Of a stretch of 64,000 bases of DNA, positions 18,801 through 31,342 are shown one piece after another. The notes under the pieces are model-generated. The model saw nothing but the letters and a program-made list of their open reading frames with translations. It had not been told where the DNA came from and made no database searches. This DNA is from Gadus chalcogrammus. Lineage: Eukaryota; Chordata; Actinopteri; Gadiformes; Gadidae. Position numbers and translations under genes: made by a program. Position 1 is the first letter of the stretch. The number at the start of each line of letters is the position of its first letter. The DNA lies in assembly GCF_026213295.1 (NCBI RefSeq), contig NC_079422.1:27045796-27109795 (forward strand). Reading direction: 5' to 3'.

Positions 18801-21800
18801 AGACAGGATGTGTAAGAAACACGACCGACTTCTGGAGCTCTTCTGCCAGACTGAACAGGAGTGTGTGTGTCAGTTCTGCACAGAGACGGACCACAAGTCC
18901 CATCCTGTTGTACCTCTAAAGGAGGAATATGAAGTGAAGTCGGCCCTGCTGGGGAAGATAGAGGCTGAAGTTCAGCAGATGATCCAGGAGAGAAAACTAA
19001 AGATTAAGGAGATCAAAGAAACAGTTGAATTTAGCAAGAAAGACGCAGACGGAGTGATAGCCGATGGTGGGCAGGTCTTCACTGCTTTGATGCGTCGCGT
19101 TGAAAAGTGCAGAGATGATTTCAACCAAACCGTTAAAGAGAGACTGAAAACCACAGAGAAACGAGCTGAAGACCTCATCAAAGAGCTGGAGCAGGAAATA
19201 GAAGATCTGACCAATAGAAGCTCAGAGGTGAAGCCACTCCCACACACTGAAGACCACCTCCACTTCCTCCAGACCTTCAGATCCCTGAAGGATCCTCCAC
19301 CCCCCAGGGACTGGACCACGGTGGAGGTCCGTCCTCCGTCATACGTAGGGACCTTGAGGAGATCCCTGGATCAGCTGGAGGAGACACTGAACATGGAGAT
19401 GAAGAAGCTGTGTGATGCTGAACTGAGGAGGGTCCAGCAGTATGAAGTAGATGTGACTCTGGATCCTGATACAGCTTCTCCCTGGGTCATCCTGTCTGAG
19501 GATGGGAAACAAGTACATGATGGAGGTGTAGAGAAGATACTCTTTGGCAACCCTAAGAGATTTACTCATTATTGGTATAGATGTGTTCTCACGAGGCAGA
19601 GCTTCTCCTCAGGGAGATTTTACTTTGAGGTCCAGGTTAAAGACAACACTGAATGGGGGTTAGGAGTGGCCAGAGAGTCCATCGACAGAAAAGGTTGGAA
19701 AGGGTGGACCCCTGAGACGGGTTACTGGACTCTGGACTACAACCAGGATGTGTTGGTATTTAGAGATAACCCTGATGTTGATCTCCCTCTGAGAGCTGAG
19801 CTCCAGAAGGTGGGGGTGTTTGTTGATTATGATGAGGGTCTGGTCTCCTTCTATGATGTGGAAGCCAGGGTTCATATCTACTCTGCTACGGGCTGCACCT
19901 TCACTGAGCCTCTCTATCCAATCTTCAATCTAAGTTCACGTCAAAAGGCAAACTCTGCCCCCCTGATCATCTCACCTGTCAATCAAACAGACTAGGCCTT
20001 TTGTTTGATAATAAAATAAACAAACAACCAAAATAACTAATGTTTCCTGAATGGGAATCTACCATGGGAGATCTGAGAGAACTGCATTCATATCGTACTA
20101 TTCAATTTTATTCAACAAAATGTATTAAGCAACTTACACTGTACTATAAAAAATATGAATCATTAAAACTGGTTAGACTACTCTTAAATGTTCAATGTCT
20201 TTTATTAGGTTAGCTGAAAGTGTAAAATTTTATTTTTATTATTATTTTGATAACTAGTAACAAAGACAAGACGAGGTTAGAGAACCTTCAGCTGGTTAAC
20301 CAATGCCTCTTCAAAACGGTCCTCTGGGAGGGTGACCGTGAGATAGTCTCCCATTATATGGGGTCAGAACAGTCTCATAATAATGAATGCAAAAGAGAAG
20401 GAAGGATTAACAAATGTATTTTGTGATTTATATATAAATTACTCTTCTCACAAATACATTTCAATGCACACAAATGGATATCGGTATGTATAAATGTAAA
20501 ATAAATCCATAAACAAAAATACGTTTCACAAACACATTTCTGATCCACACTCAAATGTGTCTTGTTTTAAAAAATGTTATATAAATCCATTAATATATGA
20601 ATTAAAAATATATTTGCAATTTTCATCAAAAATGTATTTGGATGTTGTTACATTTATATACAAACTCTTAAACTTGAATTAACAAGACGCTTTTTATGCG
20701 TGAACTTGTTTGCATGTCCGGGTCCCTCGATTCACGGGGCCAGAAGTAGATATCTCCGTTCACTCCAATACAAGTGGGGAACAGGAATGTGTCTCCGCAA
20801 AAAAAAAAGTTTTTGCGTTATGTTATTATTTTATGTTATTATTTTTTGCTGGAGAAGGAGGGGTGGGCAGCTGAAAGGAGTCGTAGTGAAACAAATGTTG
20901 TTCGGCCCGGCATTCGAGAGGGCCCAGTGCACGGCTCCGTTAACTTCTCGTGGTTGAGGTTTTTCCTTTTACTTAACATGAATGACGTTGATGGTTTTTA
21001 GGCACTGTGGTGACTTTCTATCACTAAAACCGTTTTAGAGATTAATGGATTTTTAGACTGGTTCAGCTGCTGCTCAATGACTCTCACGTTCCTCTGCTTG
21101 CGATCATTGCGATTAACCATTTATTGATCCATTTATTCAAAAGATCCAAAGACAAAGAACGGGTGCATTGCGGTATCATTTTTATAATATTGTTAATAGC
21201 CTAATAAACATTTCAGTTGCGTTAGTATTTAATTTTTCATTTGCTTGTTTAGCTGTGTATGGCAGTTAACAATTTGGTTTATTACAATTATTTATGTGAG
21301 TAGGTTGGCTACTCCAACTCCTTTGCTGATCGATATGTTACCATTTATTTGTATATCAATTAATGATTGCATTTTTTAGTAAATAGTTGGAAGGAATCTG
21401 TTTCTTAAGCAATAACATTGAACTGTATTTTTTTCTAGGCCGACATAGATTTACTATGTTGGGGGGGGGGGGGAATATATGAACTAAATATAGTAAATAT
21501 TTAATCTGAAACGACTCTTCTCAATGCCGTGGAACGCTCCGTTCACTTGCATGGGCCCTCCGCAACGCCAGCGTCTTCGGTTACTAAGCGACGTCAACGA
21601 CGTCTTTGGCTACGGTGTGACGCCGTAGTGTTTGTGTAGTAAAATATGGCAAGCCAACCCCGCCAGAAAACGGCATAATTTAGACGCGTATGACATGCCG
21701 GCCTGTGATAAATACGGATGGCACTCCACCTACACGGGGGGGGGGGGGGTGGGAGACAACGACCAAACAGTTCAGCCACACGCTTCCTTACTCACAGAAC

Positions 21801-24800
21801 AACTCTCTCCTATTCTTGCTGCTCTTTATCTAGGGATGTTCCAATCCCATCTTCCCTTCCCGATAACGATGAGATTCCTGAACTTGAGCATCGGCCGATA
21901 CCTAGTATATTATATACCGATACAGCATTTAGCATCGTAACTACTATTAGCACTTGTTCTTATTGAAGGGTTCTCTTAACTGACAGTGATGCATAGATGT
22001 ACGTTCACTTACTGTCAACATTTCTTTTTTTCAAAACGATATAATTTATATTTATAATCTATAGATGGTGTTTCAAACATATTTGAAAACAAATCAACGT
22101 TTTTGAATTACAGCGCATGAATGCACCCAAAGCCAGAGTGTGAAAGTTGAAACGGAGTGAGCCGTGGGTCCGTGGGGGCGGAGCCAGGTGTTAGGGGAGG
22201 AGCCAGTTGTTAGGGGAGGAGAGGAGGGGACGTATTATTCAGGAAACGAAACTTAAGGGTCATAGAAACCAAAGCCCTCCAACGCGGAAGCAGTTCTCTC
22301 TTTCAGGAGGAAAGAAGCATTTTGGAAAACATCGTCAGACACAGAAACCACAACAAGGTGAGTAAATCAGCACAACTTTGAGAAAAAGTTTGAACTTCTC
22401 TTCCCCTTATGGAATTAGAACAATAATGGAATATCTCAATACATGAACCTTGTCTTCTAGGATGGCCTCTGCTAACACTTCCTGGTCTGAAGAGAACTTT
22501 TCCTGTCCCATCTGTCTGGATGTGTTCAGCAGCCCAGTTTCCACACCGTGTGGACACAACTTCTGCAGAGCCTGCATTAATAAATTCTGGGATGAACAAG
22601 TCCAGTGCAAATGTCCTATTTGTAACATTATTTTCGGCACTAGACCTGATCCACAGGTCAATATCCTTGTATCAGAGATGGCTGATCAGTTTAGAACGAC
22701 CGTACGAGTAAAGGAGCAGCCTTGTTTTGAACCAGCAGAAGTTCTCTGTGACGTCTGCACTGGGACCCAGCTGAAGGCTGTGAAGTCCTGCCTAATGTGT
22801 TCTACCTCTTACTGCCAAACCCACCTGGAGCCACATCAGAGAGTCGCAGGCCTGAAGAAACATCGGCTGGTCGAGCCTATGGACCGTCTGGAAGACAGGA
22901 TGTGTAAGAAACACGACCGACTTCTGGAGCTCTTCTGCCAGACTGAACAGGAGTGTGTGTGTCTGTTGTGCACAGTGACAGACCACAAGTCCCATCCTGT
23001 TGTACCTCTAAAGGAGGAATATGAAGTGAAGACGGCCCTGCTGGGGAAGATAGAGGCTGAAGTTCAGCAGATGATCCAGGAGAGAAAACTAAAGATTAAG
23101 GAGATCAAAGAAACAGTTGAATTTAGCAAGAAAGACGCAGACGGAGTGATAGCCGATGGTGGGCAGGTCTTCACTGCTTTGATGCGTCGTGTTGAAAAGT
23201 GCAGAGATGATTTCAACCAAACAGTTAAAGAGAGACTGAAAACCACAGAGAAACAAGCTGAAGACCTCATCAAAGAGCTGGAGCAGGAAATAGAAGATCT
23301 GACCAATAGAAGCTCAGAGGTGAAGCCACTCTCACACACTGAAGACCACCTCCACTTCCTCCAGACCTTCAGATCCCTGAAGGATCCTCCACCCACCAGG
23401 GACTGGACCACGGTGGAGGTCCGTCCTCCGTCATACGCAGGGACCTTGAGGAGATCTCTGGATCAGCTGGAGGAGACGCTGAACATGGAGATGAAGAAGC
23501 TGCGTGATGCTGAACTGAAGAGGGTCCAGCAGTATGAAGTGGATGTGACTCTGGATCCTGATACAGCTCATCCCAGACTAATCCTGTCTGAGGATGGGAA
23601 ACAAGTACATCATGGAGGTGTGAGGAAGGTACTCCCAGACAACCCTAAGAGATTTATAGGGTATACATGTGTTCTCACGAGGCAGAGCTTCTCCTCAGGG
23701 AGATTTTACTTTGAGGTCCAGGTTGAAGACAAGACTGGATGGTGGTTAGGAGTGGTCAGAGAGTCCATCGACAGAACAGGTGTGACAGGGTGGACCCCTG
23801 AGACGGGTTACTGGACTCTTCTCTACTACAAGGATGTGTTAGTATTTAGAGATGACCCTGATGTCCGTGTCCCTCTGAGAGCTGAGCTCCAGAAGGTGGG
23901 GGTGTTTGTTGACTATGATGAGGGTCTGGTCTCCTTCTATGATGTGGAAGCCAGGGTTCATATCTACTCTGCTACTGGCTGCACCTTCAGTGAGCCTCTC
24001 TATCCATTCCTCTCTCCATGGCATCATGAAGGAGCTACAAACTCTGCCCCCCTGATCATCTCACCTGTCAATCAAACAGACTAGGCCTTTTGTTTGATAA
24101 TAAAATAAACAAACAACCAAAATAACTAATGTTTCCTGAATGGGAATCTACCATGGGAGATCTGAGAGAACTGCATTCATATCGTACTATTCACTGTTAA
24201 TTAACAAAATGTATTAAGCAACTTACACTGTACTATAAAAAATATGAATCATTAAAACTGGTTAGACTACTCTTAAATGTTCAATGTCTTTTATTTTAAA
24301 TACAATTAGGTTAGTTGAAAGTGTAAAATGTTATTTTTATTATTATTTTGATAGCTAGTAACAAAGACAAGACGAGGTTAGAGAACCTTCAGCTGGTTAA
24401 CCAATGCCTCTTCAAAACGGTCCTCTGGGAGGGTGACTGTGAGATAGTCTCCCATTATATGGGTCAGAACAGTCTCATAATAATGAATGCAAAGAGAAGG
24501 ATTCACAAATGTATTTTGTGATTTATATATAAATTACTCTTCTCACAAATACATTTCAATGCCCACACAAATGGATATCGGTATGTATAAATAAAAAAGT
24601 TTCACTAACACATTTCTGATCCACACACAAGTGTGTCTTGTTTTAAATAAATGTTATATAAATCCATAAATATATGAATTAAAAATATATTTGCAATTTT
24701 CATCAAAAATGTATTTGGATGTTGTTACATTTATATACAAACTGTTGAACTTGAATTAACAAGACGCTTTTTATGTGTGAACTTGTTTGCATGTCCGGGT

Positions 24801-27800
24801 CCCTCGAGTCACGGGGCCCAGAAGTAGATATCAATCAAAGGCTCATAATTATCTTTATGCCATGTAACTAAAATTTAAGTTTTCTCTTACAAAACGCCAC
24901 CTCAAGCGTTTTATAAGCCGTTTTATGTTATTATTTTTTGCTGGAGAAGGAGGGGTGGGCAGCTGAAAGGAGTCGTATTGAAACAAATGTTGTTCGGCCC
25001 GGCATCCGAGAGGGCCTAGTGCACGGCTCCGTTAATTTCTCGTGTACGAGGTTTTTCCTTTTACTTAACATAAATGACGTTGATGGTTTTTAGGCACTGT
25101 GGTGACTTTCTATCACTAAAACCGTTTTAGAGATAAATGGATTCACTCGTTCAGTTGCTGCTCAATGACTCACGTTCCTCTGCTTGCGATCATTGCGATT
25201 CACCATTTATTGATCCATTTATTCAAAAGATCCAAAGACAAAGAACGGGTGCATTACGGTATAATTTTTATAATATTGTTAATAGCCTAATAAAAATTTC
25301 AGTTGTGTTAGTATTTCTTTTTTCATTTCCTTGTTTAGCTGTGTATGGCAGTTAACAATTTGGTGTATTACAATTTCTTAAGCAATAACATTGAACTGTA
25401 CTTTTTTCTAGGCCTACATAGATTTACTATTTTAAAAATATAAAATAGTAAATCTATGATAAATATAGGAAGTAAATATAGTAAATATTTATTATGAGAC
25501 GACTCTTCTCAATGCCGTGGAACGCTACGTTCACTTGCATGGGCCCTCCGCAACGCCAGTGTCTTCGGTTACTAAGCGACGTCGTCAACGTCTTTGGCTA
25601 CGGTGTGACGCCGTAGTGTTTGTGTAGTAAATGAGCTAGTCACGAGATGGTAATGTTACGTATTTTAAGCACATAAGCTGCATTACCCTCACATAGCCAC
25701 TAGGAAGCAGGATTGAACACACAAGCTGCATTACCCTCACATTGCCACTAGGAAGCAGGATCAGACACATAAACTGCAATAACTACTCCAGCCACAGATG
25801 GCAGCACCTTTAGACAGGTGAGGATGGCGGGGCCATTACGTCACCCCGGTCACGCCTGTTATGTTGCTTATCTAAAGTAAACAGACACACCACTCAGCCT
25901 GCTGTTGCAACCATCTTGTGGTAGTTTATTCAACTCTAGCGCCACCAGTGGCTTACACATGATCTGCATTTATACATATCATGACATCCTCTTTATTTTC
26001 CTTTTTTTTTTTTTTATTTTTTTTTTTAGGCTAAACAACTGCTCAAACATGAAAAAAATAAAAATAATAATAATAATAATCCTAGTACTCCTCGATGAAT
26101 CTTCTTGGCTTTGAGACAATTCGTCCACTTGCTGTTGTAACAGGTAGACTTGAAAGCTTTGTAGGACTAGAATTACTTCTTGATGTTTTCTTTTGAATGT
26201 CCATTTCATGCTTTTTCTCTGTACTGTCATGCACATCCTGTTGAGTCACATCTTGTTTGTTGGTGTCCTTTAGTGTGTTACTCAGTTCCTTGGACTGCAT
26301 CAGATACTTTCTGTTTCTTCTGTATACTTGTCCCCCAGGTGTCTGGACTACATATGATCTTGGCTGGTCAGAAAGTCCCGTTACCTGGGCTGGATTCCAT
26401 AATCCTTCCTGCCAGATTCTGACATTGTCGCCAACCTCAAGTTTCTGGAGTGCTCTGGCTCCTTGATCGAAATATTCTTTCTGTTTCTGTTGTCTTGTTT
26501 CAAACACCTGTTGTACTGTACTTGTGACCATTTGAGGTTTCAACATCTGGGATGTCGTCGGAAGTCTTGTTCTCAAACGTCGACCCATCAACAGCTGGGC
26601 TGGTGACACTCCGACATCCTCCAGAGGTGTACTCCTCAGACTCAGCAACGACAGATATGGATCTTTTCCATCAGCTTTCGATTTTTTAAGCATGAGTTTG
26701 ATAGTCTGTATTCCTCTTTCTGCCATTCCATTAGACTGCGCATGGTAGGGGCTTGAAGTTTGGTGACTGAACTCCCACTCTTTTGCAAAGGCTTGGAACT
26801 CACGAGAGCTGAACTGTGGTCCGTTATCTGAGATCACTATTTCAGGAATGCCATGTCTGGCGAACTGTGACTTCAGATGTGTGATGATTGTTGCACTTCT
26901 TGTGTCTGACTTCAACCACTCCACCTCTATGAACTTAGAATAGTAATCCACCAGTAGTAAATACTCCTGCTGGCTAAAGGTGAATAGGTCAACACCTATC
27001 TTCTGCCAGGGTCTTTCTGGAACACTGTGTGGTTGTAGTGGCTCTTTAGTTTGACATTTCTGATATGTCCTGCACACGTCACACCTGTTCACCATCTCTG
27101 CGATTTTTTCCGACATTCCAGGCCAAAAAAGGACTTCTCTTGCTCTCCGCCTGCAGCTTTCAATGCCCAAGTGACTTTCATGGATGCGCTTTAACATTTC
27201 TCCTCTCATTGCTGCCGGAACGATGAGTCTTTCTCCCTTGCACAGAACTCCATTCACAACTGAGATCTCTTCTCTGAAGTTCCAATACGCTCGTATTTCT
27301 TGGGCAGCTTGGCTCCTGGTTTCTGGCCATCCATTAAGAACAGTTTCAACGAGTTTAGTCAGTGTCACATCATTTGTTGTTTCCTTTCTGAATTCCTCCA
27401 ATTTCTCTTTTGACACGGGTAAATTGGAGATCACCATGTGCACCTGCGCTTCAATGTCTTTATCTGGAGAGCTGGTCACTGGTAAGTAAGCTCTGGATAA
27501 TGCATCTGCAATGTACATCTCCTTTCCTGGCTTGTACTGTACATTCACCTGGTATTTCTGCAGTCTCATTAAAAGTCTCTGTATTCTAGCTGGAGCACTG
27601 CTCAGTGGTTTTTTCATTATCACTTCAAGTGGTTTGTGATCCGACTGCACATCCACTTCTCTTCCGTAAATGTACTGATGAAAACGCTCTGCTCCGAACA
27701 CAATTGCTAACATCTCCTTTTCTATTTGCGCGTAGCGCTGCTCAGTCTCTGTCAGTGCGCGCGATGCATAAGCTACTGGCTTGAGCTCTTGAAGTAAAAC

Positions 27801-30168
27801 GGCTCCAAGTCCACTTTTTGATGCATCCACTGACAGCGTTACGGGGAGCTTGACATCATAGTATCTGAGCACAGGAGCTTCAGTGAGCATCGTTTTCATT
27901 GTGCTGAATGCCTGCTGCTGTTCAGCTTTCCACTGCCATTCAACATCGTCTCTGGTCAATCCCCGCAATGGCTCAGTATGCTTGGACATGTTTGGAATGA
28001 ACTTTGCGAGATATGTGACTACGCCCAGAAATCGTTCCACATCTTTCTTGCATTCTGGAGTTGGCATTTTCAGAATAGCCTCAATCTTGGTCTGATCAGG
28101 TTTCAAACCGTCTTTTGTGAAGATATGACCCAGGTATTTGATTTCCTCTAGGCCCACCTTGCATTTTTCTTTATTCAGCTTGAAATTCTTGGCTCTTGCT
28201 ATCTCCAGCACTTGTCTCAATCTGCAGTCATGCAGCTCTTTTGTCTCACCCCAAACCAAGAGGTCATCTATGTATGTTTCAACACCTTCAATTCCTTCAA
28301 ACAGCTGTCTCACTGTCCTGTGGAACACCTCAGGAGCCGAATTAATTCCAAATGGAAGTCTGAGGAATCTATAACGACCAAAGGGAGTGTTGAATGTACA
28401 GAGGCGAGTGCTGGCTTCGTCTAGTTTGAGTTGCCAAAACCCTGAGCTTGCGTCCAGCACTGTGAAGTATTTGGCTTCTGAGAGTCTGCAGGTTATTTCC
28501 TCAACTGTTGGTAGCTGGTAGTGTTCCCTCATTACTGCTGTGTTAAGATCACGTGGATCTAAGCAAATTCTTAGTTTTCCATTAGGTTTTTCAACGATAA
28601 CAATAGGGTTGACCCACTGAGTTGGCTCTTCGATTTTTACAATCACTTTCATTTTTTCCATTCTGTTCAATTCTGTTTTTAGTTTTTCTCTCAAAGTGAC
28701 AGGAATTTTCCTAGGTGGGTGCACTTTTGGTGTCACGCCTTCATCAATTTGAATAGTGTGTTCTCCCTCTAGGCAGCCTAGTCCCTCAAACACATCAGCA
28801 TACTCCTTGAAGATATCCATTTTGTCACTTTTATTTAGTGCCATAACTCTCTTGATGAGCCCCATTTCTTCACATGCCTGAATCCCAAGTATTGGTTTGG
28901 CATCTGATTTTACAACAATGAATTCCAGAATTATCGCCAGTTTAAGCCTATCATCCTCCTCGTCAAATGTGAAGGTATTGTACACTTCCACCGCCTCTTC
29001 GCCGGCTATATGAAGAAATAGTGAGGACTGTACCTTAGCTGACTTGCTCGCGCCCCCAGCAGCTGTTAAATACAGCTCAAAACTCTGCCGAAATCTCCTC
29101 CAGTTTTCTGACAGGTTACCGTGCAGTAGATCAAGTCCAGCGGGCGGCTTAAGTCCTTCCATGTTTGCAATACCTTGCAAATCCTCGTTAGTGTTTTTCC
29201 TTTTACTTCTGACACCATGTTATGTTGCTTATCTAAAGTAAACAGACACACCACTCAGCCTGCTGTTGCAACCATCTTGTGGTAGTTTATTCAACTCTAG
29301 CGCCACCAGTGGCTTACACATGATCTGCATTTATACATATCATGACAACGCCCACTTCACATAGGCCACGCCCACATGACGGGCAAAAGCGCGTGATTCA
29401 GATGGAGAGGACAGGGATCAATAGGGAGACCAGCGGAGAGCCACCGGGCCTAAGCCCAGGGGGCTTGAAGTAGCTCACGGTATTTCTCTCTCACGCGTTA
29501 GATACAATTCCCTCCCTTAAGCTTCATAGTTACCATACCGAAACATGCCTACTTTAACAAATAAAGTGGATAAAAGCGACCAAGGATTGGACTACTTTCT
29601 TCAAGAAAAAACGCAATAGTAACGAATCGGTTCATAAATTTGCGTACTCGCCGATACCAAATAACTTTGAGGCAGTATCGGCGGCATTCCGATAGCGGGA
29701 TCGGTAACGGACAGCTCTATGTGAGGGGCGGTCCTCCACCTGGTTGACGGCCGGTCGGTGGCGGGCCGCGCCGATGACGTCGTCCATCTGCCGGGCGCTG
29801 AAGTTGGAGAGGCCGATGGCCCGGACCAGGCCCTGGTCCACCAGCGCCTCCATGGCCCGCCAGGTCTCCAGGTAGTGGGTGTCAGAGTAGCAGACGGTAC
29901 CGTCGGCCCGCCGCGGCATCAGCTCCTCCCCCCGCCTGGGAGAGACACACACACCGGCAGCAGAGATCGTACCTGGCGTGGTGTAGCTATCTAGGCGTGC
30001 ATTTTACAGTGTGTGTGTATCTGTGTGTGTTTGTAGATGCGTTTGAGTTTCAAGTGAGATGCACAATGACTTTTAATCGCAATCAAATGCTTGTGTTCCA
30101 GGCATCTAAAGAATTCCACTGTTGTTATTTTGTATGTGTTTGTTTGTTTGTTTGTTTGTTTGTTTGTT

Positions 30169-30210
<42 letters not shown>

Positions 30211-30242
30211 TGTATGTGTGTGTGTGTGGGTCTCTGTGTGTC

Positions 30243-30279
<37 letters not shown>

Positions 30280-30410
30280 GGATGTATCTGTGTGTGTGTG
30301 TGTGTATATGTGTTCATGTGTATATGTGCCTCTTTGTGTGGGGATGTATCTGTATGTGTGTGTGTGTGTGTGTGTGTGTTTGTGTGTGTGTGTATGTGTG
30401 TAGGGATGTA

Positions 30411-30450
<40 letters not shown>

Positions 30451-30482
30451 TGTGTGTGTGTGTGTATATATGTGTGTAGGGA

Positions 30483-30529
<47 letters not shown>

Positions 30530-31265
30530 TGATGTATCTATGTGTGTGTGTGTGTGCGCTCACTGGAAGGCCATGGGCCAGTGGACCAGGTAGAGGTCCA
30601 GGTAGGAGAGGCTGAGCTGGGCCAGGCTGCTCCTGCAGGCCTCCTCCACATCCTCTGGGTGGTGCTTGGTGTTCCACAGCTTAGACGTCACAAACACCTC
30701 CTCACGACGCAGCTCCTGAGGGAGGCAGAGGAGCCCCCCCAACCATGAAACCCCCCCGGGGGTAGACAGCCTCTCTCTCTCAGAGGAGACCTTACTGCTG
30801 AACACCCTCCCTGCCTCCTCCTGCACATCTCAACGTTTCCTCTAAAGCTCCGACCGGCTGTCTGGTAGAGGAACCACAACCTGGACCTGCAGTAGACATT
30901 TAGCACCACCACCACCACCACCCCCCAGCTCCAACTACCGGCCTACCTGCTCCACCACCTCCAACACCTGGTCTACCGGAGGCAGGTGGAGGGAGGCTAC
31001 CTCCACCTGCCTCCGGTATAGACAGTGGTGGAGGAGGGTGGCTACCTCCACCAGGTGGAGGTAGCCACCCTCCTCCACCACTGTCTCTACCAGAGGTCTT
31101 ACCTTCCCGGGGCCGACCCTCTGAGCCAGGGCTCCTCCCACTTCCTCCTCGTTGCCGTAGGCAGAGGCGCAGTCAACATGTCTGTAGCCGCAGTCCAACG
31201 CAGACAACACCGCCTGCTCCACCTGACACACGCACACACATAGACGCACACACAAACACACACAC

Positions 31266-31342
<77 letters not shown>

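Larger units (their letters stand above)
17495..21638. repeat. Tandem duplication unit 1 (TRIM copy A)
   Basis: About 4.1-kb unit matching 21700-25632. It starts inside an akr1a1 exon (shared 30 bp), spans a hAT-like GGGATGTTCCGATCCCATC block, promoter, TRIM gene and flanking repeat, and ends near GTGTTTGTGTAGTAAA. TRIM start codons are 4,092 bp apart. Confidence 0.85.
21700..25632. repeat. Tandem duplication unit 2 (TRIM copy B)
   Basis: Second unit of the roughly 4-kb duplication. It differs from unit 1 mostly by small indels, for example the loss of about 150 bp upstream of the gene. A 60-bp bridge (21639-21699) separates the two units. Confidence 0.85.
25857..29347 (-). mobile_element. 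Ty3/gypsy-type LTR retrotransposon, recent, internally deleted
   Basis: Complete insertion in the akr1a1 intron, oriented on the minus strand. The 130-bp LTRs (25857-25986 and 29218-29347) are identical, begin TG and end CA, and contain TATAAAT and AATAAA in the minus orientation. A 5-bp target duplication ACGCC flanks it (25852-25856, 29348-29352). The primer site after the 5' LTR reads TGGTGTCAGAAGT, complementary to a tRNA-Leu 3' end. A purine tract ending AAAGAGGA precedes the 3' LTR. The single frame keeps reverse transcriptase, RNase H and integrase but has lost most of gag and protease, so it is non-autonomous for particle formation. Confidence 0.95.

Noticed and set aside
29992..30677. 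Cys/Val-rich and Thr/His-rich frames
   Set aside because: GT/CA microsatellite translations overlapping an akr1a1 exon on the other frame.
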